A DNA stretch of 38,454 nucleotides from Gammaproteobacteria bacterium (GCA_004297335.1 SCUD01000012.1:1-38454); one strand, 5' to 3'. Counted from the first letter of the stretch, positions 9,659 through 18,002 are shown. Program-made: numbers and translations. The notes: generated from the letters alone by a model not told the origin.

Positions 9659-11236
9659 GTGAGCCTCGCGACGGTGCTGACCCGCGCGCAGTTCGGGCTC
9701 GATGCGCCGGCGGTGCGGGTTGAGGTCTACTGCGGCACGGGCCTGCCGCAGTTCGCGATCGTCGGGCTGGCCGAGGCCGCGGTGCGCGAGAGCCGCGACC
9801 GCGTGCGCGCCGCGATCCAGCACTGTGGATTCACCTTTCCGGCGGGGCGCATCACGGTCAGCCTGGCGCCCGCCGAGCTGCCCAAGGAGGGCGGCCGCTT
9901 CGACCTCGCGATCGCCCTCGGCATCCTCTCCGCCGCACCCGACAAGCCCTGGCCGCTGCCGGCAGCTACCGAGTTCTACGGGGAGCTGTCCCTGTCGGGC
10001 GAGCTGCGCCCGGTGCGCGGCATGCTCGCGACCGCCGTGCAGGCAGCCCTGGACGGGCACCGGCTGGTGGTGCCGATGGCGAATGTCGCGGAAGCGCGCC
10101 TGGCACGCGGCGCCATCGCCGCCGGTGTCGAATCGCTCACGTCGGTCTGGGCGGCACTGCGTGGCGGATTGCCGTTCGCCTTCGACGCCGGCGGCGACAT
10201 TGGCGCCGGTGTTGCCGATGCGGCTGGGCCCGATCTCGCCGAGGTTCGCGGCCAGGCGGCGGCGAAGCGCGCGCTCGAGATCGCCGCGGCCGGCGGCCAC
10301 AGCCTGCTGCTGATCGGCCCGCCGGGGTCCGGTAAGAGCATGCTCGCGCAGCGCTTCGCCGGCTTGCTGCCGCCGCCCGACGATGCCGAGGCACTCGAAA
10401 GCGCGATGCTGCATTCGCTGGGCCGCGATCCGCTGCCGCTGGCGCACTGGCGTCGTCGGCCGTTCCGCGCGCCGCATCATGGCGCCTCCGCCGCGGCAGT
10501 GATCGGCGGCGGCGGGCGCCTGACTCCAGGCGAGATCTCGCTGGCGCATCACGGCGTGCTGTTCCTCGACGAGTTGCCGGAGTTCCGTCGCGACGTGCTC
10601 GAGGGACTGCGCGAACCGCTCGAGACCGGTGTAGTCCATATCGCGCGCGCGGCCTGGCGCGGGCATTTCCCGGCGCGCTTCCAGCTGATCGCGGCGATGA
10701 ATCCCTGCCCCTGCGGCCATGCTGGCGATCCCGCCGGCCGCTGCCGCTGCCCGCCGCAGCTCATCAGCCGCTACCTCGGCAAGATCTCCGGTCCGCTGCT
10801 CGATCGCATCGACCTGCAGGTTGCGGTGCCGCGCCTGGAATACCGGACGCTGCGCCTGACGCCACCGGCGGGCGAGGGCAGCGCCGCGGTGGCTGCGCGC
10901 GTGGCGGCGGCCCGTGCGCGACAGCAGCAACGCGGCGCCCTCAACAGCAGCCTGGAGATCGCCACCCTCGAGGCCGCCTGCGGCATCGGTGCGCGGGAAC
11001 ATGGACTGCTGGATACCGCTGCCCGTCGCTTCGGTCTCTCGGCGCGCGCCTGCCACCGCATCCTGCGCGTCGCGCGCACGATCGCGGATCTCGCGGGTAC
11101 GGAGCGCGTGGACCTCGCGCAGTTGTCCGAGGCGGTCAGCTACCGGCGGCTGGAGCGTCTGGTGGTGGACGCGCCGGCACCGTGCCGCGACGGTGCTGTC
11201 GGAACGGAAGTCATCGGCGGGCAGGCTCATGGCTGA
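9659..11236 (+). CDS. comM: ComM/YifB family AAA+ ATPase (branch-migration helicase)
   Basis: The 525-residue protein starts at a GTG with a GAGG Shine-Dalgarno and begins 'MSLATVLTRAQFGLDAPAV', the family N-terminus. An N-terminal S5-like/Lon-like domain (to about residue 165) is followed by the Mg-chelatase-type AAA+ domain with Walker A 'GPPGSGKS' at 220-227, Walker B 'VLFLDELPEF' and a zinc-binding-like 'NPCPCGHAGDPAGRCRCPP'. The C-terminal domain ends with '..LAQLSEAVSYRRLERL'. ComM promotes branch migration during integration of transformed DNA. The nucleotides encoding this last motif recur, diverged, at 12741-12783 beyond a toxin-antitoxin island. Confidence 0.93.
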   Translation: MSLATVLTRAQFGLDAPAVRVEVYCGTGLPQFAIVGLAEAAVRESRDRVRAAIQHCGFTFPAGRITVSLAPAELPKEGGRFDLAIALGILSAAPDKPWPLPAATEFYGELSLSGELRPVRGMLATAVQAALDGHRLVVPMANVAEARLARGAIAAGVESLTSVWAALRGGLPFAFDAGGDIGAGVADAAGPDLAEVRGQAAAKRALEIAAAGGHSLLLIGPPGSGKSMLAQRFAGLLPPPDDAEALESAMLHSLGRDPLPLAHWRRRPFRAPHHGASAAAVIGGGGRLTPGEISLAHHGVLFLDELPEFRRDVLEGLREPLETGVVHIARAAWRGHFPARFQLIAAMNPCPCGHAGDPAGRCRCPPQLISRYLGKISGPLLDRIDLQVAVPRLEYRTLRLTPPAGEGSAAVAARVAAARARQQQRGALNSSLEIATLEAACGIGAREHGLLDTAARRFGLSARACHRILRVARTIADLAGTERVDLAQLSEAVSYRRLERLVVDAPAPCRDGAVGTEVIGGQAHG

Positions 11237-11304
11237 CCCCGGCGCGTACTCTCGCAGAGCCAGATCATCAAGGATCAGCTGGAAGCAGCATCAAGCAGCA
11301 ACTG

Positions 11305-11520
11305 GTGACCCTGGATTTCGACTGCAACGCACACCTGCCGCAGCTCGATGCTCTGGCCAGGCGCTACGCTGACCGCAGGCCGGATCTGGCCGATTTGTGC
11401 CTCATCACGATGAGCGAGCTGCATCTCAAGCACTGCGTCGTGACGGTCGACGGCGATTTTCGCCTGTACCGCCGCAACCGACGTGACGCGATTCCACTGA
11501 TTTGCCCGCCCGGCGTGTAA
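11305..11520 (+). pseudogene. Truncated PIN-domain toxin remnant
   Basis: This open stretch of about 71 codons ends at 11518-11520. It contains only the C-terminal half of a PIN ribonuclease domain: 'DLADLCLITMSE' (third acidic position), 'VVTVDGDFRLYRR' (fourth acidic position) and a short '..IPLICPP' tail. The N-terminal strand with the first Asp and the following Glu is absent, and the upstream bases to comM encode nothing recognisable. It is most likely a decayed VapC-like toxin whose antitoxin is lost. A short hypothetical protein starting at the GTG at 11305 is possible but could not be an active nuclease. Confidence 0.6.
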
Positions 11521-11528
11521 GCCGGGCG
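11507..11528 (+). terminator. Stem-loop at the end of the PIN remnant
   Basis: CGCCCGGC (11507-11514) pairs with GCCGGGCG (11521-11528) around a 6-nt loop that contains the stop codon. The 8-bp GC-only stem could end transcription coming from comM, but no T-tract follows, so terminator function is uncertain. Confidence 0.4.
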
Positions 11529-11571
11529 CTGGCCCGCGAGTGGCGCCGGCGGCACCTGCTACGTTCGGTGC

Positions 11572-11600
11572 TTGACCGCTGTCTTACGTCGTCTTACCAT
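11572..11600 (+). promoter_or_regulatory. Sigma-70-type promoter of the AbrB-PIN toxin-antitoxin pair, apparently leaderless
   Basis: TTGACC (11572-11577) and TACCAT (11595-11600) are separated by exactly 17 bp. The antitoxin ATG at 11607 is 6 nt beyond the -10 hexamer, which places the predicted start on or next to the ATG, and no Shine-Dalgarno is present. A 7-bp direct repeat GTCTTAC (11581-11587 and 11591-11597) lies within the promoter and is a plausible operator for the AbrB-fold antitoxin. Confidence 0.55.
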
Positions 11601-11606
11601 CGCGGC

Positions 11607-11876
11607 ATGGAAACCACGCGACTATCGTCGAAGGGCCAGGTCGTGCTGCCGAAGGCGGTGCGCGAGGCGCACGGCTGGGCTGCGGGTACGGAGTTCGCCG
11701 TCGAGTTGACGACCGACGGCGTGCGCCTCCGCGCCAAGGCGCCGTTCCCACCGACGGAACTCAGCCAGGTGTTCGGCTCGGTATCCCATGCTGGACCGGC
11801 GAGGACCGTTGCGGAGATGGACCGGGGAATTCGCGCTGCAATCGGGCGCCGATACCGGCGCGGGGTCAAGCGGTAG
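11607..11876 (+). CDS. AbrB/MazE-fold antitoxin
   Basis: The 89-residue protein begins with the SpoVT-AbrB swapped-hairpin motif 'TTRLSSKGQVVLPKAVREAHGW.AGTEF'. It has a C-terminal tail ('TVAEMDRGIRAAIGRRYRRGVKR') likely to bind the partner toxin. The start at 11607 is chosen because the SpoVT-AbrB domain begins at once and a promoter ends just upstream; longer in-frame starts add unrelated sequence. The PIN toxin gene follows after 6 nt. Such pairs act in the cytoplasm: the antitoxin dimer binds its own promoter and blocks the nuclease. Confidence 0.87.
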   Translation: METTRLSSKGQVVLPKAVREAHGWAAGTEFAVELTTDGVRLRAKAPFPPTELSQVFGSVSHAGPARTVAEMDRGIRAAIGRRYRRGVKR

Positions 11877-11882
11877 CGCGGC

Positions 11883-12266
11883 ATGCTTGCCGTCGATACC
11901 AATGTCGTCGTGCGGCTTCTGGTCAACGACGACGAACGACAGGGTGCGTTGGCGCGCCGTCTGTTCGAGTCGGATGAGATCTTCATCGGCGTGACGGTGC
12001 TGCTCGAAGCAGCCTGGGTGCTCGAGTCGGTGTACGAGTTGAACGCGGTCGAAGCGGCGCGTGCACTGCGGGGTCTGCTGGGGCTTCCGAACGTGCGGGT
12101 CGAGGATGCGAGCGCGGTGGCCACTGCGCTGGAGGCCACCGGCAAGGGGCTCGAGCTCGCGGATGCCCTGCATCTCCTGCGAGTGCCGCCGGGCGTGGGG
12201 TTCGCTACGTTCGATCGCGGGTTCGCGAAGGCGGGCCGCAGGCTCAGGACCGTCAGGCTCGTTTAG
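11883..12266 (+). CDS. vapC: PIN-domain ribonuclease toxin (VapC type)
   Basis: The 127-residue PIN domain has all four expected acidic positions: D5 in 'AVDTNVVVRLL', E42 in 'LLEAAWVL', D94 in 'LELADALHLL' and D111 in 'FDRGF'. VapC-type enzymes cleave tRNA or rRNA using Mg2+. The gene follows the AbrB-fold antitoxin by 6 nt, forming a complete module. Its 3' end overlaps by 14 bp the 3' end of the convergent hicB-like gene, so the two transcripts are antisense to each other at their ends. Confidence 0.87.
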   Translation: MLAVDTNVVVRLLVNDDERQGALARRLFESDEIFIGVTVLLEAAWVLESVYELNAVEAARALRGLLGLPNVRVEDASAVATALEATGKGLELADALHLLRVPPGVGFATFDRGFAKAGRRLRTVRLV

Positions 12267-12615
12267 CCTGTTTGCGCATCGCATCCAGGGCCGCGCGGGC
12301 GAGAAATCCGGAACGGGTCTCGCCGTGCCGGCGAGCGTGGGCATCGTCGCCAAGCTGACTCAGATCCACGTCGACAACGGCCCAGGTCCAGTTGCGGAAC
12401 TCGCGCTTGCGGCGCAGTCGCTCGATGTCGCTCGGCTCCGGCACAGGCTGACCCTCGTCGAGCAATCCTTCCAGGTGGAGCAGGATCGCTTCCTGAGCAT
12501 GGGTCAATGCATCATCCAGCGTGTCTCCGGCGGAAAAGCAACCCGGCAGGTCAGGGACGACGACGCCGTAGGCATGCCGGGAGTCGCCTGTCTCAATGGC
12601 GATGGGATAGCGCAT
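12253..12615 (-). CDS. HicB-family antitoxin, no HicA partner
   Basis: The 120-residue protein starts 'MRYPIAIETGDSRHAYGVVVPDLPGCFSAGDTLDDALTHA', the partially degraded RNase-H-like fold of HicB (residues 1-65). A C-terminal segment 'SGFLARAALDAMRK' could be a ribbon-helix-helix DNA-binding part. No HicA-like open frame (small dsRNA-binding fold with catalytic His) is visible within 190 bp upstream or directly downstream, where the convergent vapC lies. It is therefore an orphan antitoxin or the surviving half of a broken module. No clear promoter is seen. Confidence 0.78.
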   Translation of the reverse strand: MRYPIAIETGDSRHAYGVVVPDLPGCFSAGDTLDDALTHAQEAILLHLEGLLDEGQPVPEPSDIERLRRKREFRNWTWAVVDVDLSQLGDDAHARRHGETRSGFLARAALDAMRKQAKRA

Positions 12616-12740
12616 GATTCAAAGCCTGACTTTCGGTTCACCGCTTTCGTGGACACCTCACCCGTGGACTTGGAGGTGATCTGAGTCTGGGTCGCCGTCA
12701 GATTGCGGCCAGGGTCACGGTTCTCGCGATTCTTGCGATG

Positions 12741-12790
12741 CGCAGCTCTGGTCCGAGGCGATCAGTTACTGGCGGCTGGAGCGCGAGTCG
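12741..12790 (+). pseudogene. Diverged duplicate of the comM 3' end
   Basis: In one frame this stretch reads 'AQLWSEAISYWRLERESPAA', against 'AQLSEAVSYRRLERL' at the C-terminus of ComM. At the DNA level, 12752-12783 matches comM 11126-11157 at 29 of 32 positions; an extra codon lies just upstream. The flanks are more decayed. It sits between the toxin-antitoxin island and the 3' end of the cytochrome c gene, as expected for an old comM terminus displaced by insertion of the island. Confidence 0.6.
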
Positions 12791-12807
12791 CCGGCGGCGG
12801 TGGCCGA

Positions 12808-13407
12808 TCAGCGGCTCTCGGCCACCATGTAGTCGACCGCGGCGGCGACAACTTCGTCGGCAAGATCGGCGCGCCCGCCCTTGGCCGGCATGACGCCGGC
12901 CTGGCCCTGGTAGCCCTGGAGCGCATGCTGGTGCAGCGTCGCAGTGCCCTGGGCGATGCGCGCGGCCCAGCCGGCCTTGTCGCCGACCTTGGGTGCGCCG
13001 GCGATGCCGGCCCCATGGCAGACACTGCAGGCGGACTGAAAGGTGGCCTTGCCGTCTGCGGCCGGCGCTGCCGCCGCGACGGGAACGGCGGCCTCCGGCG
13101 TGGCCGGGGTGGAAGCCGCGGGAGCTGGCTCGCCGGTAGCCGGCGCGGCCGCGGCCGTGGTTTCCGCGGCCGGGATTGGCGCCGTCATTGCCAGGGCGGC
13201 ATTGTCCTGCCCGGCGATTGCCACGCGGCCGACCGGCTGGATGCGTTCCAGTATTCCCGCGCGGACCAGCGAATCATCTGCCCGGCGCTCATCCACAGTG
13301 CTGCGATCCAGCAGCCGGGCGAGGCCCAGCAGGACGAGCGCCACGGCGACGAGGATGCCGATGACGGCGCTGAAAACGTTCCTGAAATGGCTGTCCTGAT
13401 TGGCCAC
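12808..13407 (-). CDS. Membrane-anchored cytochrome c5-type protein
   Basis: The 199-residue protein has a single N-terminal membrane helix (about residues 11-32) without a cleavage site, so it is anchored in the inner membrane facing the periplasm. A long Ala/Pro-rich linker covers 65-118. A class I cytochrome c domain follows with C127-S-V-C130-H131 and a probable axial M173 in 'AGVMPAKGG'. The domain resembles the cytochrome c5 (CycB) family, an electron carrier often encoded near comM-like genes in gammaproteobacteria. The redox partner is unknown; it could serve oxidases or accept electrons from periplasmic dehydrogenases such as the molybdoenzyme at 25.9-30.5 kb. Confidence 0.88.
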   Translation of the reverse strand: MANQDSHFRNVFSAVIGILVAVALVLLGLARLLDRSTVDERRADDSLVRAGILERIQPVGRVAIAGQDNAALAMTAPIPAAETTAAAAPATGEPAPAASTPATPEAAVPVAAAAPAADGKATFQSACSVCHGAGIAGAPKVGDKAGWAARIAQGTATLHQHALQGYQGQAGVMPAKGGRADLADEVVAAAVDYMVAESR

Positions 13408-13444
13408 GAGTGCGATTCCGTCCGGAGGCTGGCGAGGGGCGCGG

Positions 13445-13450
13445 ATTATA
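13445..13450 (-). promoter_or_regulatory. Possible -10 element for the cytochrome c gene
   Basis: A perfect TATAAT lies on the minus strand 38 bp upstream of the cytochrome ATG. No good -35 hexamer is found at 16-18 bp, so this is only a candidate. It is divergent from the tRNA promoter, which begins about 30 bp away. Confidence 0.35.
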
Positions 13451-13482
13451 GCGGGCCGCCGGCGGGCTGCGGAAGCTGCAAA

Positions 13483-13513
13483 TTGGACGCTCGGGCTCCG
13501 CGCCCGCTAGAAT
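13483..13513 (+). promoter_or_regulatory. Promoter of tRNA-Arg
   Basis: TTGGAC (13483-13488) and TAGAAT (13508-13513) are separated by 19 bp, rather long but acceptable. The bases following the -10 (CGCGC) form a GC-rich discriminator, typical of stable-RNA promoters under stringent control. The tRNA begins about 50 nt after the predicted start. Confidence 0.5.
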
Positions 13514-13568
13514 CGCGCATCTGCCGCCATGCCCGCGGGCCGTGCTGCCCGCGCCACCGGCCGACACC

Positions 13569-13645
13569 GCGCCCGTAGCTCAGCTGGATAGAGTGACGGT
13601 CTCCGAAGCCGTAGGTCGTGGGTTCGACTCCCGCCGGGCGCGCCA
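13569..13645 (+). tRNA. tRNA-Arg, anticodon CCG
   Basis: A complete 77-nt cloverleaf: acceptor GCGCCCG paired with CGGGCGC, D-arm GCTC/GAGT, anticodon stem ACGGT/GCCGT with loop CTCCGAA (anticodon CCG, reading CGG), and T-arm GTGGG/CCCGC with loop TTCGACT. The 3' CCA is encoded in the DNA (13643-13645). Confidence 0.97.
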
Positions 13646-13656
13646 ATTCCACCAGA

Positions 13657-13692
13657 CCCTGCCGGGGCTTCCGCAGCGAAGCTCCGGCAGGG
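13657..13692 (+). terminator. Hairpin downstream of tRNA-Arg
   Basis: CCCTGCCGGGGCTT (13657-13670) pairs with AAGCTCCGGCAGGG (13679-13692) around an 8-nt loop. The 14-bp stem contains one G-T wobble. It starts 11 nt after the tRNA CCA and is very stable, but no T-run follows, so it could be a terminator or a processing/stability hairpin. Confidence 0.5.
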
Positions 13693-13753
13693 ACTATTCG
13701 AACCGGCGCTGATGGCTTGAGCCGCCTGGTTCGAGCATCAATCCTTCGAGGCT

Positions 13754-14023
13754 TCAGCGCCGCTCGACGGCGTGTTCCTGTAACCACATCTTGATCAATG
13801 ACTGGTAGGGAACATCGCGCGAGTTGGCGATCTGCCGAATGTTGTCCAGCAGATACTTCGGAAGTCGCAGTGAAATGGTTTCGGTCGATGGCTTGAGCCT
13901 GGCCAACTGTACGTGCCTGGCCGCGGACCAGTCGACATACTCCGTGCTGTCGTGGCGCGCCCAGAAGGCTCGCTCCGCGGCCTCCGAGCTGAATTCAGGC
14001 GGAGTTTTCAGTTTGCCTTTCAT
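13754..14023 (-). CDS. brnA: BrnA-type antitoxin
   Basis: The 89-residue protein has the BrnA layout: an N-terminal toxin-binding part with 'FSSEAAERAFWARHDSTEYVDW', then a ribbon-helix-helix domain 'TETISLRLPKYLLDNIRQIANSRDVPYQSLIKMWLQE' that binds operator DNA. It neutralises BrnT and represses the operon. Its start overlaps the end of brnT by 29 bp, the usual toxin-first order of this family. Base composition is visibly less GC-rich than the surrounding chromosome, suggesting acquisition by transfer. Confidence 0.9.
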   Translation of the reverse strand: MKGKLKTPPEFSSEAAERAFWARHDSTEYVDWSAARHVQLARLKPSTETISLRLPKYLLDNIRQIANSRDVPYQSLIKMWLQEHAVERR

Positions 14024-14306
14024 AAATGGCTCTCTCTTTGCGATTCATGGCGCGTGCCGAAATGATGCGAATCAGTGTGCCTGCCGCCCGAAGGGTAAAC
14101 GTCACGTGCAACTTCTTGCCCGACAGTGTCTCTCCGAGTGCATGGAAGCGGGGCTCCACATCGCTGTGTCGTACATCCGTCGCGACCAGCAGATCGGGAC
14201 AGAAGAACACCTGCTCGGCTTCCGCATCGGTTACATCGTGTTTACGGTGTTTGCCTGCGTTGCCGGCGTCCCATTGAAAACCTGTGGCGCTCTCAAGTTC
14301 CAGCAT
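13995..14306 (-). CDS. brnT: BrnT-type ribonuclease toxin
   Basis: The 103-residue protein carries the BrnT fold features 'FQWDAGNAGKHRKHDVTDAEAEQVF', a central 'DVRHSDVEPRFHALGET' and the C-terminal 'LIRIISARAMNRKERAIYE'. BrnT is a RelE-like ribonuclease that halts translation when the antitoxin is degraded. The Lys-His pair of 'KHRKHDV' and the Arg in 'ISARAMNRKER' are the residues expected for catalysis. It is followed by brnA with overlap, and an AT-rich palindrome covers its promoter up to 4 nt from the ATG. Confidence 0.9.
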   Translation of the reverse strand: MLELESATGFQWDAGNAGKHRKHDVTDAEAEQVFFCPDLLVATDVRHSDVEPRFHALGETLSGKKLHVTFTLRAAGTLIRIISARAMNRKERAIYERQTENSA

Positions 14307-14309
14307 GCC

Positions 14310-14340
14310 TGTATATTATCAAAATATACATGAGGCTCAA
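14310..14340 (-). promoter_or_regulatory. brnTA promoter with embedded palindromic operator
   Basis: On the minus strand TTGAGC (14340-14335) and TAATAT (14318-14313) are 16 bp apart, and the brnT ATG is 6 nt after the -10, so the transcript would be almost leaderless. A dyad with perfect 8-bp arms TGTATATT (14310-14317) and AATATACA (14323-14330) and a 5-bp spacer overlaps the -10 and spacer. It is the obvious site for autorepression by the BrnA ribbon-helix-helix protein. Confidence 0.65.
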
Positions 14341-14368
14341 GGCGCAGGACAGCTCGTTTGAGGTTTCT

Positions 14369-15952
<1,584 letters not shown>

Positions 15953-15953
15953 C

Positions 15954-15967
15954 CTTCGGCTCCGAAG
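15954..15967. repeat. Short inverted repeat next to the ligase start codon
   Basis: CTTCGG-CT-CCGAAG lies one base upstream of the ligase ATG, on the side where its ribosome binding site should be. No other Shine-Dalgarno is evident. It may be an operator or an mRNA hairpin limiting translation; at 6-bp arms it may also be chance in GC-rich DNA. Confidence 0.3.
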
Positions 15968-16053
15968 CAGTCGAGGGCGCTATTTCAACACAACTGCACG
16001 GCCGCTGGCCATGCTACCGTAGCGAAGTTCCGGCGGCACATCAGGAGGAGTCG

Positions 16054-17043
16054 ATGCGGCGAGCGGGATGGTGGCCGGCCTGCGTGGCCGGCGTAGTGAT
16101 GACGGTCGTGGCGGGATCGGCCGCGGCCGGTGGATCGTTCCAGGCTGAGCTCGGCACCGACCCGGTGCAGCTCGCCGGCAGGGTCAAGCTCAGCCTGATG
16201 AATGGCGACGGTGATGGCGCCGAGAGCGGCCGCGGCCCGGTGCCGTACCTGAAGGCGCTCGGCGCGCCGCCGCGCCGCGTCGCGCTGATCTCGTACTACG
16301 TGTACGACTGCGGCAATCACAAGGAAAAGAGCTACCGCTTCTACGGCGGCGACTACGTCTACCGGGTCAACACGCGCCGCGCACGCAAGGTCGATTCGGA
16401 CGACATCGGCCGGCTGGCCACTGAGCTGCACGATGCCGGTATCGGGCCGCTCCGGGAGGCTTTCGCGACGGTGGGCATGCAGCTGCTGGCGCCCGAGGAG
16501 TTTCTCGACGCGCCGGAGAAGCAGGCGGCCTACCAGAACACGAAGATCGAGGCCGGCGGCATGGCCGGCCTGTTCAACGCGCTGCAGAGCAAGGAAGCGA
16601 CGCACTGGCAGTGGGGTACAGCCGACGGTTACCGCCTGATCAAGCTGACGACGGTCGGCAACGTGCGCGGCAACGACTTCGCGCTCGCGACCAGCGGCAT
16701 CGGCGTCGGAAAGCTCGCGGCCTCGGTCGGCTACGACCTCGCCACGGCGCTCGGAGTCGATGCGGTGGCAATCCTCTACAACGTCGTGCAGGCCGAAAAG
16801 ACCTCGATCCGGCTGCGCGGCGCATACCTGTACCTGTTCGGGCCAAACCCGGTGGCCGATTCCGGCCAGAGCCTGTACTGGAAGGGGCACCAGTATTCGG
16901 GCGTCTACCTGCGGACCGACGTCGACTTCGTCGAGACCGACAAGGACGGCGACCTCGTAGCCGCCGACTACGCGGGCTATGGGGTCGTGGCGGGTGCGCT
17001 CGGCACGCGCATCGCGCAGCACATCAAGGGCAAGACCGGCTAG
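16054..17043 (+). CDS. Secreted or periplasmic protein of unknown function
   Basis: The ATG at 16054 has an excellent AGGAGG Shine-Dalgarno 5 nt upstream. The 329-residue product begins with a Sec signal peptide (positively charged 'MRRAGWW', hydrophobic core to about residue 25, cleavage after 'SAAA'). The mature part contains 'ALISYYVYDCGNHKEKSYRFYGGDYVYRVN', a mixed helical middle, and C-terminal 'DLATALGVDAVAILYNVVQAEKTSIRLRGAYLYLFGPNP', which has the feel of envelope proteins that bind small ligands or build assemblies. I do not recognise the family. It ends overlapping the convergent LLM oxidoreductase gene by 4 bp and may be unrelated to the catabolic genes. Confidence 0.72.
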   Translation: MRRAGWWPACVAGVVMTVVAGSAAAGGSFQAELGTDPVQLAGRVKLSLMNGDGDGAESGRGPVPYLKALGAPPRRVALISYYVYDCGNHKEKSYRFYGGDYVYRVNTRRARKVDSDDIGRLATELHDAGIGPLREAFATVGMQLLAPEEFLDAPEKQAAYQNTKIEAGGMAGLFNALQSKEATHWQWGTADGYRLIKLTTVGNVRGNDFALATSGIGVGKLAASVGYDLATALGVDAVAILYNVVQAEKTSIRLRGAYLYLFGPNPVADSGQSLYWKGHQYSGVYLRTDVDFVETDKDGDLVAADYAGYGVVAGALGTRIAQHIKGKTG

Positions 17044-17951
17044 GCGCCGCGGCCGGCCACGTCGGCGAGGAACTGCAGCGTCCGCGCGCAGTCCTCGGGA
17101 TCCGAGCCCATGATGACGGCATTGAAGTCGGTCACGCCGATGTCGGCCAGTCGCCGGATGGCGCTCCGCAGCAGTTTCTCATCGCCAAGGATGGCAACGT
17201 CCTCGGGCCTCGCCAGCCCTTCCCGGTCCAGCATGGCGCGGTAGCTCGGCAGCTGGCCGTAGATCGTGAGCGCAGCGCCGAGTTCGGCGCGAACCTCGTC
17301 GGGTCGGTTGGTCAGCAGCACCGGGAAACCGCCGACCACGCGCGGCGCCTGCATGCCGGCCTCCCGGAGGGAGCGGATGATGTGGTTCTCCATCGTCTTC
17401 GGGCCCACCATCCAGGTGCTGGTGCCCTCGGACAGCTCGGCGGCCAGGCGCAACATCACCGGACCGAGCGCGGCGATGACTATGGGCGGGTTGTGGCCAC
17501 CGGGAAAGTCCAGCGTCACGCCGTTCACCCGGTAGAACTCGCCGTTGAACGCCACCGTTTCGCCGCGCAGGAGCGGCAGCAGCACCGACAGGTACTCCCG
17601 CATGTGCCGGGCGGGCCTCGCGTAGGACAGGCCGAACATGTCCTCGATGACCAGCCGGTGCGACAGGCCGATGCCCAGTGTGAACCGGCCGTTGCTGGCC
17701 GCCGCTGCTGTCATGGCCTGCTGGGCCATGACGGTGGGATGCCGTGGAAAGGTGGGCGTCACCGCCGTGCCGAGCCCGATGCGACTGGTTTCCCGGCCGA
17801 CCAGCGCCAGGGTCGTGAGGGCATCGAAGGAGAACATATTGGCCATCCAGACCTGGTGCAGCCCCGCGGCTTCCGCGGTCCTGGCCCGCGCGATGAGCTC
17901 ATCCAGCGTGGGTTGCGCCATGTCCGTGCCGATCATGATGCCGATGCGCAT
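17040..17951 (-). CDS. LLM-class flavin/F420-dependent oxidoreductase
   Basis: The 303-residue TIM-barrel protein starts 'MRIGIMIG' and shows the luciferase-like pattern 'LDELIARARTAEAAGLHQVWMANMFSFDALTTLALVG..T.RIGLGTAVTPTFPRHP', with 'LGIGLSHRLVIEDMFG' near residue 93. This resembles the F420-linked LLM subgroup common in actinobacteria. Whether F420 or FMN is used here cannot be told. Such enzymes reduce or oxidise unsaturated or alcohol substrates. A strong GGAGG Shine-Dalgarno precedes the ATG. It is the last gene of the minus-strand catabolic operon, 51 bp after the SDR gene. Confidence 0.82.
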   Translation of the reverse strand: MRIGIMIGTDMAQPTLDELIARARTAEAAGLHQVWMANMFSFDALTTLALVGRETSRIGLGTAVTPTFPRHPTVMAQQAMTAAAASNGRFTLGIGLSHRLVIEDMFGLSYARPARHMREYLSVLLPLLRGETVAFNGEFYRVNGVTLDFPGGHNPPIVIAALGPVMLRLAAELSEGTSTWMVGPKTMENHIIRSLREAGMQAPRVVGGFPVLLTNRPDEVRAELGAALTIYGQLPSYRAMLDREGLARPEDVAILGDEKLLRSAIRRLADIGVTDFNAVIMGSDPEDCARTLQFLADVAGRGA

Positions 17952-18002
17952 GGGTCCTCCCGGTCAGTCGCGGAAACCGCTAGCGTACAACGGTGCGGCT
18001 CG

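Noticed and set aside
12616-12740. Possible hicA upstream of hicB
   Set aside because: No open frame of suitable length or HicA motif in either direction; stops interrupt all minus-strand frames early.
13697-13735. TCGAACC...GGTTCGA inverted repeat as a possible attachment site or tRNA fragment
   Set aside because: Arms are only 7 bp and similarity to the tRNA T-arm is limited to the common GGTTCGA. I found no copy of the tRNA 3' end downstream.
13446-13787. Open frame on the minus strand over the tRNA with 'VEPTTYGFGDRHSIQLSYG'
   Set aside because: This is the well-known false protein produced by translating the complement of a tRNA gene.
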